64,000 bases of DNA from Arachis hypogaea (GCF_003086295.3 NC_092052.1:27937427-28001426); one strand, 5' to 3'. Shown: positions 35,359 through 47,518, counted from the first letter of the stretch. Made by a program: numbers and translations. The notes: generated by a model from the sequence alone, not told the origin.

Positions 35359-38300
35359 ATGGACGTAAGTGGAAATGAACAGTCCAGAAGGACTCTGGGG
35401 TCATATGCCAACCCCATTACAGCTGCATATGGGAGTAGCATCTGTATACCTCCCATCAAAGCAAGAAGTTTTGAGCTAAATCCTCAGCTCATTATCATGG
35501 TGCAGCAAAATTGCCAGTATTCCGGTCTTCCACAGGAAGAACCTACTGAGTTTCTGGCACAGTTCTTACAAATTGCTGACACAGTACGTGATAAAGAAGT
35601 GGATCAGGATGTCTACAGATTATTACTGTTTCCATTTGCTGTAAAAGATCAAGCTAAGAGGTGGTTAAATAACCAACCCACAGCAAGCATAAAAATATGG
35701 AGACAGTTATCAGACAAATTTCTGAATCAATTTTACCCTCCAAAAAGGATGACACAGCTAAGGCTGGACATCCAAGGCTTTAAACAAGAGGATCATGAAT
35801 CCTTTTATAATGCCTGGGAGAGGTATAGAGGGATGCTAAGGAAATGCCCCTCTGAAATGTTTTCTGAGTGGGTACAATTAGACATCTTCTACTATGGGCT
35901 TACAGAAAGAGCTCAAATGTCTCTAGACCACTCAGCTGGTGGATCTATGCACATGAGAAAGACAATTGAAGAGGCTCAAGAACTCATAGATACAGTTGCT
36001 AGAAATCAACATCTGTACTCAAGCAAGGAGCCCTCCAAAGAAAAAGAAGCTATGGTAGCAACTACTGATCATAATCCTTAAGAACAGATTGTTGAAGTAA
36101 ATCAGCAATTACTTCTAATGACAAAACAATTAGCAGAATTAAAGGAGATGCTCCAAGACACTAAAAATGCTAACAAGAATATAGAAGCACAATTAAATCA
36201 GACAAGACAGTAGCTATCTAATCAGATAACAGAAGAATGCCAAGCTGTTCAACTAAGGAGCAGGAAGAGATTGAATAATTTAGTTCAAAGTAGCAAAAAA
36301 TCAAGAAAGGAACAAATGACAGAGGATGATCAAACCACTGCCCAAAATCCCTCTGAGGACAGCAAGAGCCCAAAGAGGAATAATTTTGGCGTTCAAACTC
36401 CAGAAAAGGGAGAAAAGTTGGCGTTAAACGCCCATTCCTTGCCCAGTTCTGGTGTTCAAACGCCAGAAAAGGGAGAAAAGCTGGCGTTAAATGCCCATCC
36501 TGCACCCAATCCTGGCGTTCAAATGCCAATGAGGGATCAGACACCTACAAGTGCTGATAGTAACCCCTCTAAGAAGGCTTCTCCAACCACTTCTGTAGGG
36601 AATAAACCTGCAGCAACTAAGGTTGAAGAATATAAAGCCAAGATGCCTTATCCTCAGAAACTCTGCCAAGCGGAACAGGATAAACAATTTGCTCGCTTTG
36701 CAGACTATCTTAGGACTCTTGAGATAAAGATCCCGTTTGCAGAAGCACTCGAGCAAATACCCTCTTATGCTAAGTTCATGAAAGAGATCTTAAGTCATAA
36801 GAAGGATTGGAGAGAAACTGAAAAAGTGTTTCTCACTGAAGAATGCAGTGCAGTCATTCTGAAAAGCTTACCAGAAAAGCTTCAAGATCCATGAAGCTTT
36901 ATGATACCATGCACATTAGATAGTGCTTGTACTAAGGCAGCTCTATGTGACCTTGGAGCAAGTATCAACCTAATATTTGCATCTACTATCAGAAAGCTTG
37001 GGTTGACTGAAGAAGTCAAACCAACCCGGATATATCTTCAACTTGCTGATGGCTCCATTAAATATCCATCAGGCATAATTGAGGACATGATTGTCAAGGT
37101 TGGGCCATTTGCCTTTCCCACTGACTTTGTAGTGCTGGAAATGGAGGAGCACAAGAGTGCAACTCTCATTCTAGGAAGACCTTTCCTAGCAACTGGACGA
37201 ACTCTTATTGATGTACAAAAAGGGGAAGTGACCCTGAGAGTCAATGAGGATGAGTTCAAGTTAAATGCTGTCAAAGCTATGCAGCATCCAGACACATCAA
37301 ATGACTGCATGAACACTGATATTATTGACTCTTTGATGGAAGAGATTAATATGACTGAGAGTCTTGAATCAGAGCTAGAGGACATCTTTAAAGATGTTCA
37401 GCCTGATCTGGAGGAATCAGAGGAAATTAAAGAACCTCTAAAAATCCCTCAGGAAGAGGAGAAACCTCCTAAACCCGAGCTCAAACCACTACCACCATCC
37501 CTGAAATATGCATTTCTGGGAAAGGATGACACTTTTCCAGTGATCATAAGCTCTGCTTTAAATCTACAAGAAGAGAAAGCACTAATTCAAGTGCTACGGA
37601 CACACAAGACAGCTCTTGGGTGGTCCATAAGTGATCTTAAGGGCATTAGCCCAGCAAGATGCATGCACAAGATCCTATTGGAGGATGATGCTAAGCTAGT
37701 GGTTTAACCACAGAGGCGACTAAATCCAGCCATGAAGGAGGTGGTGCAGAAAGAGGTCACTAAGTTAGTAGAGGCTGGGATTATTTATCCTATTTCTGAT
37801 AGCCCCTGGGTGAGCTCTGTCCAAGTTGTCCCCAAGAAGGGAGGCATGACAGTAGTTCATAATGAAAAGAATGAACTGGTTCCCACAAGAACAGTTACAG
37901 GGTGGCGTATGTGTATTGACTATAGAAGGCTCAATACAGCCACCAGAAAGGATCATTTTCCTTTACCGTTCATAGACCAGATGCTAGAGAGACTAGCAGG
38001 CCATGAATACTACTGCTTTTTGGATGGCTATTCAGGCTACAACCAAATTATAGTGGATCCTCAAGACCAAGAGAAAACAACATTCACATGTCCATCTGGA
38101 GTATTTGCTTACAGAAGAATGCCTTTTGGTCTGTGCAATGCACCTGCAACCTTTCAGAGGTGCATGCTCTCTATCTTCTCTGATATGGTAGAGAAGTTCC
38201 TGGAAGTCTTCATGGATGACTTCTCAGTATTTGGAGACTCATTTAACTCCTGTCTTGATCATCTAGCATTTGTCCTGAAAAGGTGCCAAGAGACTAACCT

Positions 38301-40362
38301 GGTCTTAAACTGGAAAAAATGTCACTTTATGGTGACTGAAGGAATTGTCCTTGGGCACAAAATTTCAAGCAAGGGAATAGAGGTGGATCAAGCCAAGGTA
38401 GAGGTGATTGAAAAATTACCACCACCTGCCAATGTTAAGGCAATCAGAAGCTTTCTGGGGCATGCTGGATTCTATAGGAGGTTCATAAAGGATTTTTCAA
38501 AAATTGCAAAACCTCTAAGCAACCTGCTAGCTGCTGACACGTCATTTGTGTTTGACACAGAGTGTCTGCAAGCATTTGAAACCCTGAAAGCTAAGCTGGT
38601 CACAGTACCAGTCATCTTTGCATCAGACTGGACATTACCATTCGAACTAATGTGTGATGCCAGTGACCATGCCATTGGTGCAGTGTTGGGACAAAGGCAT
38701 AACAAGCTTCTACACGTCATTTACTATGCCAGTCATATTCTAAATGATGCACAGAAGAATTACACAACCACAAAAAAAGAGCTGCTAGCAGTGGTTTATG
38801 CCATTGATAAGTTTAGATCCTACTTAGTAGAATCAAAAGTAATTGTGTACACTGACCATGCTGCTCTTAAATATTTACTCACAAAGTAGGATTCAAAACC
38901 CAGGCTCATAAGATGGGTGTTGCTTCTGCAAGAGTTTGATATAGAAATAAGAGACAGAAAAGGGACAGAGAACCAGGTAGCTGATCACATGTCCCGGATA
39001 GAACCAGTAGCTGGGGTGTCCCTCCCTTCTACTAAGATCTCTGAGACCTTTCCAGATGAGCAACTCTTTGCCATTCAAGAAGCACCATGTTTTGTAGACA
39101 TTGCAAATTAGAAAGCTGTGAGGTTCATAGCCCAGGAGTACAGCAGGGTGCAAAAGAAAAAACTAATTTCTGATGCAAAGTACTACTTGTGGGATGAACC
39201 ATATCTCTTTAAGAGATGTACAGACGGAATGATCCGCAGATGCATCCCTAGAGAGGAGGCACAGAAGATCCTATGGCATTGCCATGGATCACAGTATGGA
39301 GGACATTTCGGAAGTGAGCGCACAGCCACTAAAGTCCTCCAATGTGGCTTCTACTGGCCTACTCTCTATAGAGATGCCCGAGAGTTTGTGCGTAATTGTG
39401 ACAGTTGCCAAAGAGCTGGCAACTTACCTCATGATTACGCCATGCCTCAACAAGGGATCTTAGAGATTGAGTTGTTTGATGTATGTGGTATTGACTTCAT
39501 GGGTCCCTTCCCACCATCATACTCAAACACTTACATTCTGGTGGCAGTAGACTACGTATCTAAATGGGTGGAGGCAATTGTCACACCCACTAATGATACC
39601 AAGACTGTGCTGAAGTTCCTTCAGAAACATATTTTTAGCAGATTTGGTGTTCCCAGAGTACTAATTAGTGATGGGGGCACCCATTTCTGCAATAAACAGC
39701 TTTACTCCGCTCTGGTCCGATATGGAATTAGCCACAAAGTAGCAACTCCGTATTATCCACAGGCAAATGGATAGGCTGAAGTCTCTAATAGAGAGCTAAA
39801 AAGAATCTTGGAACAGACTGTAATTGTCCGTAGAAAGAATTGGGCAAAGAGCTTGTATGATGCTCTCTGGGCATACAGAACAGCATTCAAGACTCCTATA
39901 GGAACCTTTCCATACCAGCTTGTGTATGGCAATGCCTATCATCTGCCCGTGGAACTGGAACATAAAGCCTACTAGGCAACCAGATTCCTAAACCTGGATG
40001 CTAAGTTAGCTGGTGAGAAAAGATTGCTCCAGCTAAATGAGCTAAAGGAGTTCAGACTCAATGCTTTTGAAAATGCAAAAATTTATAAGGAAAAAGCAAA
40101 AAAGTGGCATGACAAGAAATTGTCATCCAGAGTCTTTGAGCCAGGACAAAAAGTTCTGCTGTTCAACTCTAGGCTCAGATTATTCCCCGGAAAATTAAAA
40201 TCCCGGTGGAGGGGACCATATGTGATTACAAGAGTGTCACCATATGGATATGTTGAGCTTCAAGATATTGATTCTGACAAAAAGTTCATTGTTAATGGAC
40301 AGAAAATCAAACATTATCTTGAAAGCAATTTTGAGCAAGAATGCTCAAAAACAGAGGCTTGA
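35359..40362 (+). pseudogene. Element C gag-pol polyprotein (degenerate, single frame)
   Basis: One frame of 1667 codons runs from MDVSGNEQSRR to ECSKTEA. Domains are: gag (QLIIMVQQNCQYSGLP; FYPPKRMTQLRLDIQGF), a linker with two copies of GVQTPEKGEKLALNAH, protease (CDLGASINL at about 36946), RT (LDGYSGYNQI; FMDDFSVFGD at about 38209), RNase H (MCDASDHAIGAVLGQ), integrase zinc region (HCHGSQYGGHFG ... CDSC) and catalytic core (GIDFMGP, ISDGGTHF, then the Glu after 39774). Eight in-frame stops break it: 36079 TAA, 36211 TAG, 36892 TGA, 37705 TAA, 38887 TAG, 39109 TAG, 39772 TAG and 39973 TAG. No frameshift is apparent. The order PR-RT-RH-IN is Ty3/gypsy. No chromodomain is seen. Confidence 0.92.
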
Positions 40363-40407
40363 ATGAAGCTCAGTAAAGATCCAGCTAAAGACAATAAAGA
40401 AGCGCTT

Positions 40408-40425
40408 GCTGGGAGGCAACCCAGC
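40408..40425 (+). other. Junction hairpin of element C
   Basis: GCTGGG (40408-40413), loop AGGCAA, CCCAGC (40420-40425): a perfect 6-bp stem, preceded by AAAGAAGCGCTT. It begins 45 nt after the gag-pol stop. Confidence 0.7.
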
Positions 40426-40564
40426 CATTAGCAGGTTATTTGTTTTAAATAATACTTGTAGAAATTTGATATACATTTTCTTCAAAGGTTAATCATCAAA
40501 ATTGAAGGAATTCACAGAGTTACAGAAGGATTCAGTGCAAAAAGTAGAGAAAAGGAGCTTGCTG

Positions 40565-40870
40565 ACAAGAAAACGCCAGTAAAGGGCATTTTGGGCATTA
40601 AACGCCAGAATGGGTACCGTTCTGGGCGTTTAACGCCAGTAAAGGTACCATTTTAGGCGTTAAACGCCAGAATTGGTACCATTCTGGGCGTTTAACGCCA
40701 GAATTACAGCATCCTGGGCGTTCAGCAAAACGCCCAGTGATAAAGGGGTTTCTAGCATTTAACTCCAGCCACGGTACCTGGCTGGGCGTTAAACGCCCAT
40801 AATGGCCAACAATTGGGCGTTAAACGGAAGAATGGATACCATTCTGGGCGTTTAACGCCAGAAAGGCAGG
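40565..40870 (+). repeat. Hairpin and palindrome tract of element C
   Basis: Alternating words of the GGGCGTTTAACGCC type separated by self-complementary cores such as CCAGAATTGGTACCATTCTGG-like units at about 40668-40688. Around eight arms are present over 300 bp. The tract is in the non-coding spacer between integrase and the env-position ORF. Confidence 0.75.
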
Positions 40871-41340
40871 GGGAGGAGATTTTGTTTCCAAATTCAAATT
40901 TTTTTCAAATTTTCATGTTTTAACTCATAATTTTCTGCATAAACATGTTTCAAACTTTCATTATTCACCCTCAATTTTCAAAAATTCAACAATTCTCTAA
41001 ATCTCTTTTCAATTTTCTTTCAAGTCCTTCCCAAATCTTCTTCAAAAACTCAAGTATCTTTTCAATTTCTTTTCAAATCTTTTCAAACCCATCATATCAT
41101 CTCTTATTTCTTAGATGCATAACCAAATTATCAGATTTAACCTCTTTATATCTTTTTCAATTGAAAATCTCATCTTTTTCATATCATGATTTTATTTTCT
41201 TCCACCAATCATATCTCTATGGCATATCTCTTTCAAAATTTTCGAAATCCCTCCCCTCCTCTTATAAATACACATTCGGCCATCCCCTCCTCTCCACCAT
41301 TCGAATTTGCCTCTTCTCCTCTCTCTCCCCTTTCCTTTCT

Positions 41341-41378
41341 TTTGCTTGAGGGCAAGCAAACCTCTAAGTTTGGTGTGT
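41341..41378 (+). other. Internal hairpin and priming-like word, element C
   Basis: TTTGCTTG (41341-41348), loop AGGG, CAAGCAAA (41353-41360): a perfect 8-bp stem. It is followed by CCTCTAAGTTTGGTGTG. It resembles the 3' border module and may be a central plus-strand primer site. It lies 36 nt before the next ORF. Confidence 0.65.
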
Positions 41379-41414
41379 TTTTCCGTGATCACTGAGCTAA
41401 GACTTATCAAGATC

Positions 41415-42536
41415 ATGGCACCTAAGGAAAAACAAACCAAATCAAGAGGCAAGAAAGAGAATATTCCAAAGAGTCTTTAGAATCAAGAGAGGTTCCTAAC
41501 CAAAGAACATGCAGACCATTACCACAAAATAATGGGTCTGAGGTCAGTGATCCCGGAATTTAAATTCAATCTGAAAGAAGAAGAATATCCGGAGATCCAA
41601 GAGCAAATTCGAAACAGAGGATGGGAAATTCTAGCTAATCCTGAAACAAAGATTGGAAAAAACATGGTTCAGGAATTCTACTCAAATTTGTGGCTAACAG
41701 ATAAGCAGCGAATAACTGGAACCGCCTTTCATACCTATCGAATCATGGTCAAAGGGATGCTTATTTACTTCCATCTGGACAAAATAAGAGAGGTCTTCAA
41801 ATTGCCTCAAGTACAAGATGATCCAGATTCCTTTAATAGGAGAATGGTGAGAGTAGATAAGGGGTTGGATCAAGTTTTAGAGGACATATGCCTCTCTGGA
41901 ACTAAGTGGATAACCAATTCAAAAGGCGTCCCAAACCAACTCAAGAGGGGAGATCTGAAACCAGTTGCAAGAGGCTGGTTGGACTTCATTGGGTGTTCTA
42001 TATTGCCCACTAGCAACCGCTCTGAGGTCACTGTCAAAAGAGCGGTGATGATTCATTGTATTATGCTTGGAAAGGAAGTGGAGATTCATCATCTGATTTC
42101 TTGTGAGATTTACACAATTGCAAACAAGAATTCCACTGAAGCCAAACTGGCCTACCCAACCTTAATTTCTCTGCTATGTAAAGATGTTGGGGTGAGGATG
42201 GGAGTAGATGAATTCATCCCAATTGAACACCCAATCACCAAGAAGTCAATGGAAGGACAAGTGCAAGACAACTCCATAAAAAGGAGGGCGCAGGAGTTCC
42301 TCCCAGAAATTGACTACTGGACCCGCCTAGAAGCATCTGTTACCAAGCTGCAAGAAGCTATGGAACAACTTAAGGAAGAACAGTAGAATCAAAACTGCAT
42401 GCTCTGCAAACTGCTGAAGGAACAGGAGAAGCAGGGGTGTGAGCTACAGGAGCTGAAGCGCCAGAAGCTCTCCCTTGAAGGACCAAGCACCCCACAGATT
42501 GAGGGAGCATCCACTTCTCAAGATCAAGGTTGTTAA
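41415..42536 (+). pseudogene. Element C env-position ORF (putative plant transposon protein family)
   Basis: The frame from MAPKEKQTKSRGKKENI (41415) to a TAA at 42534 has 373 codons, broken by TAG at 41478 and TAG at 42384. The core has RNRGWEIL, MVQEFYSNLW, LDQVLEDICL, DLKPVARGWLDFI, PTSNRSEVTVKRA and MIHCIMLGKEVEIH. The C-terminal third is Glu/Lys/Gln-rich (VTKLQEAMEQLKEEQ and beyond), probably a coiled coil. No transmembrane or signal segment is seen, so an envelope role is not supported. The long open frame suggests it was translated until recently. Confidence 0.82.
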
Positions 42537-43626
42537 GTCCTAACTCTGTGATAACCTTTATTATTAAGAGTCTATTTTAAGAGTTATTTACTTTTCTTTT
42601 CTTTTTTTACTTTTCTGTCTTCTATTATTATTAGTTTGCTCTTATATTTATTTTTGAGTCTTATTGTCATTCCATGATTAATAAAATTTAAAGTTTATGT
42701 CTTAAAGCTATGAATGTCCTATGAATCCATCACCTTTCTTAAATAAAAAGTGTTTTTAATTGAAAAAAATAAAGAAGTACATGAATTTCAAAATTTAAAA
42801 CAGTTTAATTATTTTGATGTGGTGGCAATACTCTTGTTTTCTGAATGAATGCTTGAACAGTGCATATGTTTGAATTTGTTGTTTATGAATGTTAAAATTG
42901 TTGGCTCTTGAAAGAATGATGGAAAAGAAGAAGTGTTATTGATAATCTGAAAAATCAAAAAATTGATTCTTGAAGCAAGAAAAAGCAGTGAATAGAAAAA
43001 AAAAGAGAGAAAAAGAAAGAAAAAGCAAGCAGAAGAAGCCAATAGCCCTTTAAACCAAAAGGCAAGGGTAATAAAAAGAATCCAAGGCTTTGAGCATCAG
43101 TGGATAGGAGGGCCCTCAGGAACAAAATCCTAGCCTAAGCGGCTAAACCAAGCTGTCCCTAACAATGTGCTTGTGGCGTGAAGGTGTCAAGTGAAAACTT
43201 GAGACTGAGCGGTTAAAGTCGTGGTCCAAAGCAAAAAGAGTGTGCTTAAGAGCTCTGGACACCTCTAATTGGGGACTCTAGCAAAGCTGAGTCACAATCT
43301 GAAAAGGTTCACCCAGTTATGTGTCTGTGGCATTTATGTATCCGGTGGTAATACTGGAAAATAAAATGCTTAGGGTCACGGCCAAGACTCATAAAGTAGC
43401 TGTGTTAAAGAATCAACATACTTAACAAGGAGAATCAATAACACTATCAGGATTCTGAGTTCCTATAGAAGCCAATCATTATGAACTTCAAAGGATAAAG
43501 TGAGATGCCAAAACTGTTCAGAGGCAAAAAGCTAAAAGCCCCGCTCATCTAATTAATACTGATCTTCATAGATGTTTTTGGAATTCATTGTATATTTTCT
43601 TCTTTTTATCCTATTTGATTTTTCAG
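42537..43626 (+). other. Element C 3' untranslated region
   Basis: Non-coding and homologous to 30509-31568 in B and to 1-293 at the window start (final part). No ORF of note. Confidence 0.65.
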
Positions 43627-43663
43627 TTGCTTGGGGACAAGAAACAATTTAAGTTTGGTGTTG
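43627..43663 (+). other. 3' hairpin (damaged) and priming region of element C
   Basis: TTGCTTG (43627-43633), GGGA, then CAAGAAA: one C appears lost compared with the other copies, leaving four stem pairs. TTTAAGTTTGGTGTTG follows and abuts the 3' LTR at 43664. Confidence 0.6.
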
Positions 43664-45147
43664 TGATGAGCGGATAATTTATACGCTTTTTGGCACTGTT
43701 TTTAGTATGTTTTTAGTATATTTTAGTTAGTTTTTATTATATTTTTATTAATTTTTATTTAAAATTAACTTTTCTGGACTTTACTATGAGTTTGCGTATT
43801 TTTCTGTGATTTCAGGTATTTTCTGGCTGAAATTGAGGGACCTGAGCAAAAATCTGATTCAGAGGCTAAAAAAGGACTGCAGATGCTGTTGGATTCTGAT
43901 CTCCCTGTACTCGAAGTGGATTTTCTGGAGCTACAAAAGCTCAATTGGTGCGCTCTCAATTGCGTTGGAAAGTAGACATCCTGGGCTTTCCATCAATATA
44001 TAATAGTCCATACTTTGCCCAAGAACTGGCATAAAAGCTGGAGTTAAACGCCCAAACTGGCACAAAAGCTGGCGTTTAACTCCAAGAAAAGTCTCTACAC
44101 ATGAAAGCTTCAATGCTCAGCCCAAGCACACACTAAGTGGGCCCCAAAAGTGGATTTTTACACTATACACCCTAGCTTACTCATTTTCTGTAACCATAGG
44201 TCGCTAGTTTACTATAAAAACTACTTTTAGTAATTCATCTTGTACCTCATGACACTTTACATGTTTCATATTGTATTCTCTACGGCATGAGTCTCTGAAC
44301 CCCATGGTTGGGGGTGAGGAGCTCTGCTGTGTTTCGATGAATTAATGTAATTACTACTGTTTTCCATTCTATCATGCTTGCCTCTATTCTAAGATATTCA
44401 TTCGCACTTCAACCTGATGAATGTGATGATCCGTGACACTCATCATCATTCTCACCTATGAACGCGTGCCTGACAACCACTTCCGTTCTACATGCTATCA
44501 AGCTTGAATGTGTATCTCTCTGGTTTCTAATCTAAGATTGGAATCTTCGTGGTATAGGCTAGAATTATTGGCGGTCATTCTTGAGATCCGGAAAGTCTAA
44601 ACCTTGTCTGTGGTATTCTGAGTAGGATCTGGGAAGGGATGAATGTGACGAGCTTCAAACTCGCGAGTGTTGGGCGTAGTGACAGACGCAAAAGGATCAA
44701 TCGATCTTATTCCGACATGATCGAGAACCGACAGATGATTAGCCGTGCGGTGACAGCGCATTTGGAACATTTTTACTGAGAGGACGGGAAGTAGCCATTA
44801 ACAACGGTGATGCCCAACATAAAGCTTGCCATGGAAGGAGCCTTGCATGCATGAAGAAGAAGACAGTAGGAAAGCAGAGATTCAGAAGACAAAGCATCTC
44901 CAAAACCTCAACCTATTCTCCATTACTACATAACAAGTATTTATTTGATGTTCTTCTACTTTTTACAATTAAATCTGAGAATTTTTGATATCCTAACTAA
45001 GAGTTACAAGATAACCATAGCTTGCTTCAAGCCGACAATCTCCGTGGGATCGACCCTTACTCACGTAAGGTATTACTTGGACGACCCAGTACACTTGTTG
45101 GTTAGTTGTGCGGAATTGCAAAAGTGTGATTGTGATTCCGTACACTA
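43664..45147 (+). repeat. 3' LTR of element C (1484 bp)
   Basis: It runs from TGATGAGCGG to TACACTA (terminal CA mutated to TA). It lacks a 59-bp stretch, present at about 33286-33344 in the 5' LTR, that carries one palindrome; the junction has AGA microhomology. Otherwise it is nearly identical to the 5' LTR, indicating a fairly recent insertion. Confidence 0.93.
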
Positions 45148-45152
45148 GTAAT

Positions 45153-45343
45153 TCCATTTTTATTTTACTTTTACGCATTCAACAACAACTTTTATATCTG
45201 CCTAACTAAGATTTACAAGATAACCACAGTTTGGTTCAAGCCAACAATCCTCGTGGGATCGACCCTGACTCGCTCAAGTATTACTTGGATGACCCAGTGT
45301 ACTTGCTGGTTCAGTTGTACAAAGTGTGGGAATTCGTGTACCA
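45153..45343 (+). repeat. 3' LTR of element B, second part
   Basis: Continuation of 31606-32927 after element C. It matches 24542-24740 of the 5' LTR, ending TTCGTGTACCA, and is followed by the TSD GCCTT. Confidence 0.9.
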
Positions 45344-45348
45344 GCCTT

Positions 45349-47518
45349 CGAGGCCAAGATGAACCTGGAAGGGACCGCTGATGCGGTCTGATGCAAAGCC
45401 TTCCTGGTAACCCTGGCCAGACCTGCGATCAAGTGGTTAACGCCCTTCCCAACGGGTCCATAACCAGCTTCCACGATATCTCGAGGAAATTTATGACCCA
45501 ATTCACCACTAGAATCACCAAAGCCAAACACCCCATCAGCTTGTTAGAAGTCACCCAAAGATAGGACGAATCCACGAGGAAGTACCTGGACAGATTTAAC
45601 GACGAATGCTTGACGGTAGACGGACTCATAGACTCAGTCGCGAGCCTCTGTCTGACCAATGGGCTCATGAACGAGGACTTCTGCAAGCACCTCACCACCA
45701 AACTAGTATAGACCATGCACAAGCTTCAATGCGTTGCCAGGGAATACATAAACGATGAGGAGGTAAGCCAAGTCGTGGTTGCCAACAAATGGTAGAACAG
45801 CGACACGGCACCTCGTCACAACCCTCCACCAAGAGAAAACCAGAAGGAACATCCCAAACTGGCGAATGTAAACTGACCTCCCAGAGTTGGAAAATTCTCA
45901 AATTACATCCCTCTTCCAAATCCGATCACCGAGATCTACCACCAAATAGCAGACCGAGGTATCCTTCCGAAGGCCCGACAAGTTAAGGAAAGGACAGGTA
46001 GCAACAAGATCCTATACTGCGACTACCACCAAGGATATGTGCACAGAACGCAAGACTGTTTCGATATAAAGGATGCCCTTGAGCAAGCCATACGAGACGG
46101 GAAGCTCTCCGAGTTCACCAAGATTATTAGAGAACCAAAGCACACAGAAAGGGACAGATCACCAGAGCGGGAAGGATGCAACCCAAGGACACAGAGACAA
46201 GCCCCTCGAGAAAGCCCAAAAACAGACCCGACCATAGTCATAAACATCATCACGGGCAAGGATACGCCAGGAAAGTTGAAATCAGCACTAAAAAAGGACC
46301 TCAAAATCCTGGCAGTCAGAAACTAAGCCTCGGCTCTCACCACCACTGAAGCAATAACGTTCTCTCCCGAGGATTGCCAACATGGCACCTTGGCGGAAGT
46401 CACCCCATTCGTCATCTCAGCAAAGATATGAATAGGGCTGGTTAGAAAAATATTAGTCAACACTGGAGCGGACTCCAACATCCTCTTCAGAGGAGCCTTC
46501 GACAAGCTTTGACTCCGGAACGAAAACTTACAGACACACCGCAACGGGGTAACCGGACTCGAGGACAACTACCTCAAACTGGACGGTTCCATCGTCCTCC
46601 TGCTCACCATCAGGACCAGGAACCAGAGGAAGACAATCCTATCCGAGTTCGTATTTCTCAAAGACTCCACGGCTTACAATGTCATCCTCGGGAGAAAAAT
46701 AATCAATGACCTCTTAGCCGTCATTTTCACCAAATTCTTGCTCATGAAGTTCATAGCAGAGGATGGCACCATTGGAACAATCCACGTAGACTGGAAAATC
46801 GCGGTAGAGTGCGACAATACTAGCCTAGCCCTTCGGAAAAGATCCCGCGATGCGGCTGGTATCTTCCTAGCCGACCTTGACGCCCGACAAGACGGGCAAC
46901 CTAGACCAGAACCGGAAGGGGACATGGAAAAACTATAGATAGGGCAAACCAAGGAGGAATATACGTTCATCAATAGGAACCTTCAATACGACCTCAAAGA
47001 AGATCTCATATGCCTCCTAAAGTGGAGCAGAGACTTATTCGCATTCACTCCTGCCGACATGCCGGAATAGATCCCGGCTTAATGTCCCACCGACTAACCG
47101 TGGACCCCAAAGCCAAGCCTGTGACACAAAGGAGACAAAGAATGTCCCCCGATCGAGCAGCTGAGGTCAAGAAATAGGTTAAAGCCCTCCTCGAAGCAGG
47201 CTTTATCCGAGAGATATCCTACACGACCTGGCTGGCCAACGACGTATTAGCCAAGAAAGCAAATAGGAAGTGGCGGATGTGCGTTGACTACACGGACTTG
47301 AATAAAGCCTGTCCAAAAGACGCCTTCCCCCTACCGAATAATGATGAGCTAGTAGACACTGCGTTCGGTCACCAATATCTCAGCTTCATGGATACCTACT
47401 CCAGGTATAACCAAATACCCATGCATCAACACGACGAAGATAAAACATCATTCATCACTCCCGACGGCACGTACTGCTACACAATCATGCCCTTCGGCCT
47501 AAAAAACGCTGGAGCCAC
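45349..47518 (+). pseudogene. Element A gag C-part, protease and RT N-part
   Basis: Gag resumes with AKMNLEGTADAV and MTQFTTRITKAKHPISLLEV. A knuckle-like region has YCDYHQGY and HRTQDCFDIKDALEQAI (about 46015-46085). The protease follows with LVNTGADSNILF at about 46453, where the expected catalytic Asp of the DTG motif is Asn (46459-46461). RT begins about 47277 with CVDYTDLNKACPKDAFPLP and SFMDTYSRYNQIP, and is cut at FGLKNAGA by element D at 47519. Many stops and frame changes occur. The order is that of Tat elements. Confidence 0.82.

Larger units (their letters stand above)
32928..45147 (+). mobile_element. Element C: Athila-like element with a full set of degenerate pol domains (12.2 kb)
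   Basis: The TSD GTAAT at 32923-32927 and 45148-45152 shows insertion into B's 3' LTR. LTRs are 32928-34473 (1546 bp) and 43664-45147 (1484 bp). Between them are a tRNA-Asp primer site, gag, protease, RT, RNase H and integrase in one frame, then an env-position ORF. It is inactive through in-frame stops but has no frameshift in 5 kb, so it is younger than B and A. In Arachis the named family to compare first would be FIDEL; this is a suggestion, not a database match. Confidence 0.92.
23233..45343 (+). mobile_element. Element B: pol-less Athila-like element with gag, protease and env-position ORF
   Basis: The TSD GCCTT at 23228-23232 and 45344-45348 fixes both ends. The 5' LTR is 23233-24740. 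The 3' LTR is 31606-32927 continued at 45153-45343 (about 1513 bp after removal of element C). Without C the element is about 9.9 kb. The internal region carries a tRNA-Asp-type primer site, degenerate gag, a hairpin array, a protease-like ORF with an unfamiliar tail, the junction hairpin and the env-position ORF. RT, RNase H and integrase are absent, with no deletion scar, so it looks like a structurally non-autonomous family rather than a chance deletion. Confidence 0.9.

Noticed and set aside
41415..42536. Retroviral envelope protein
   Set aside because: Despite its position it has no signal peptide, membrane segment or Cys-rich ectodomain, and it belongs to a plant transposon protein family.
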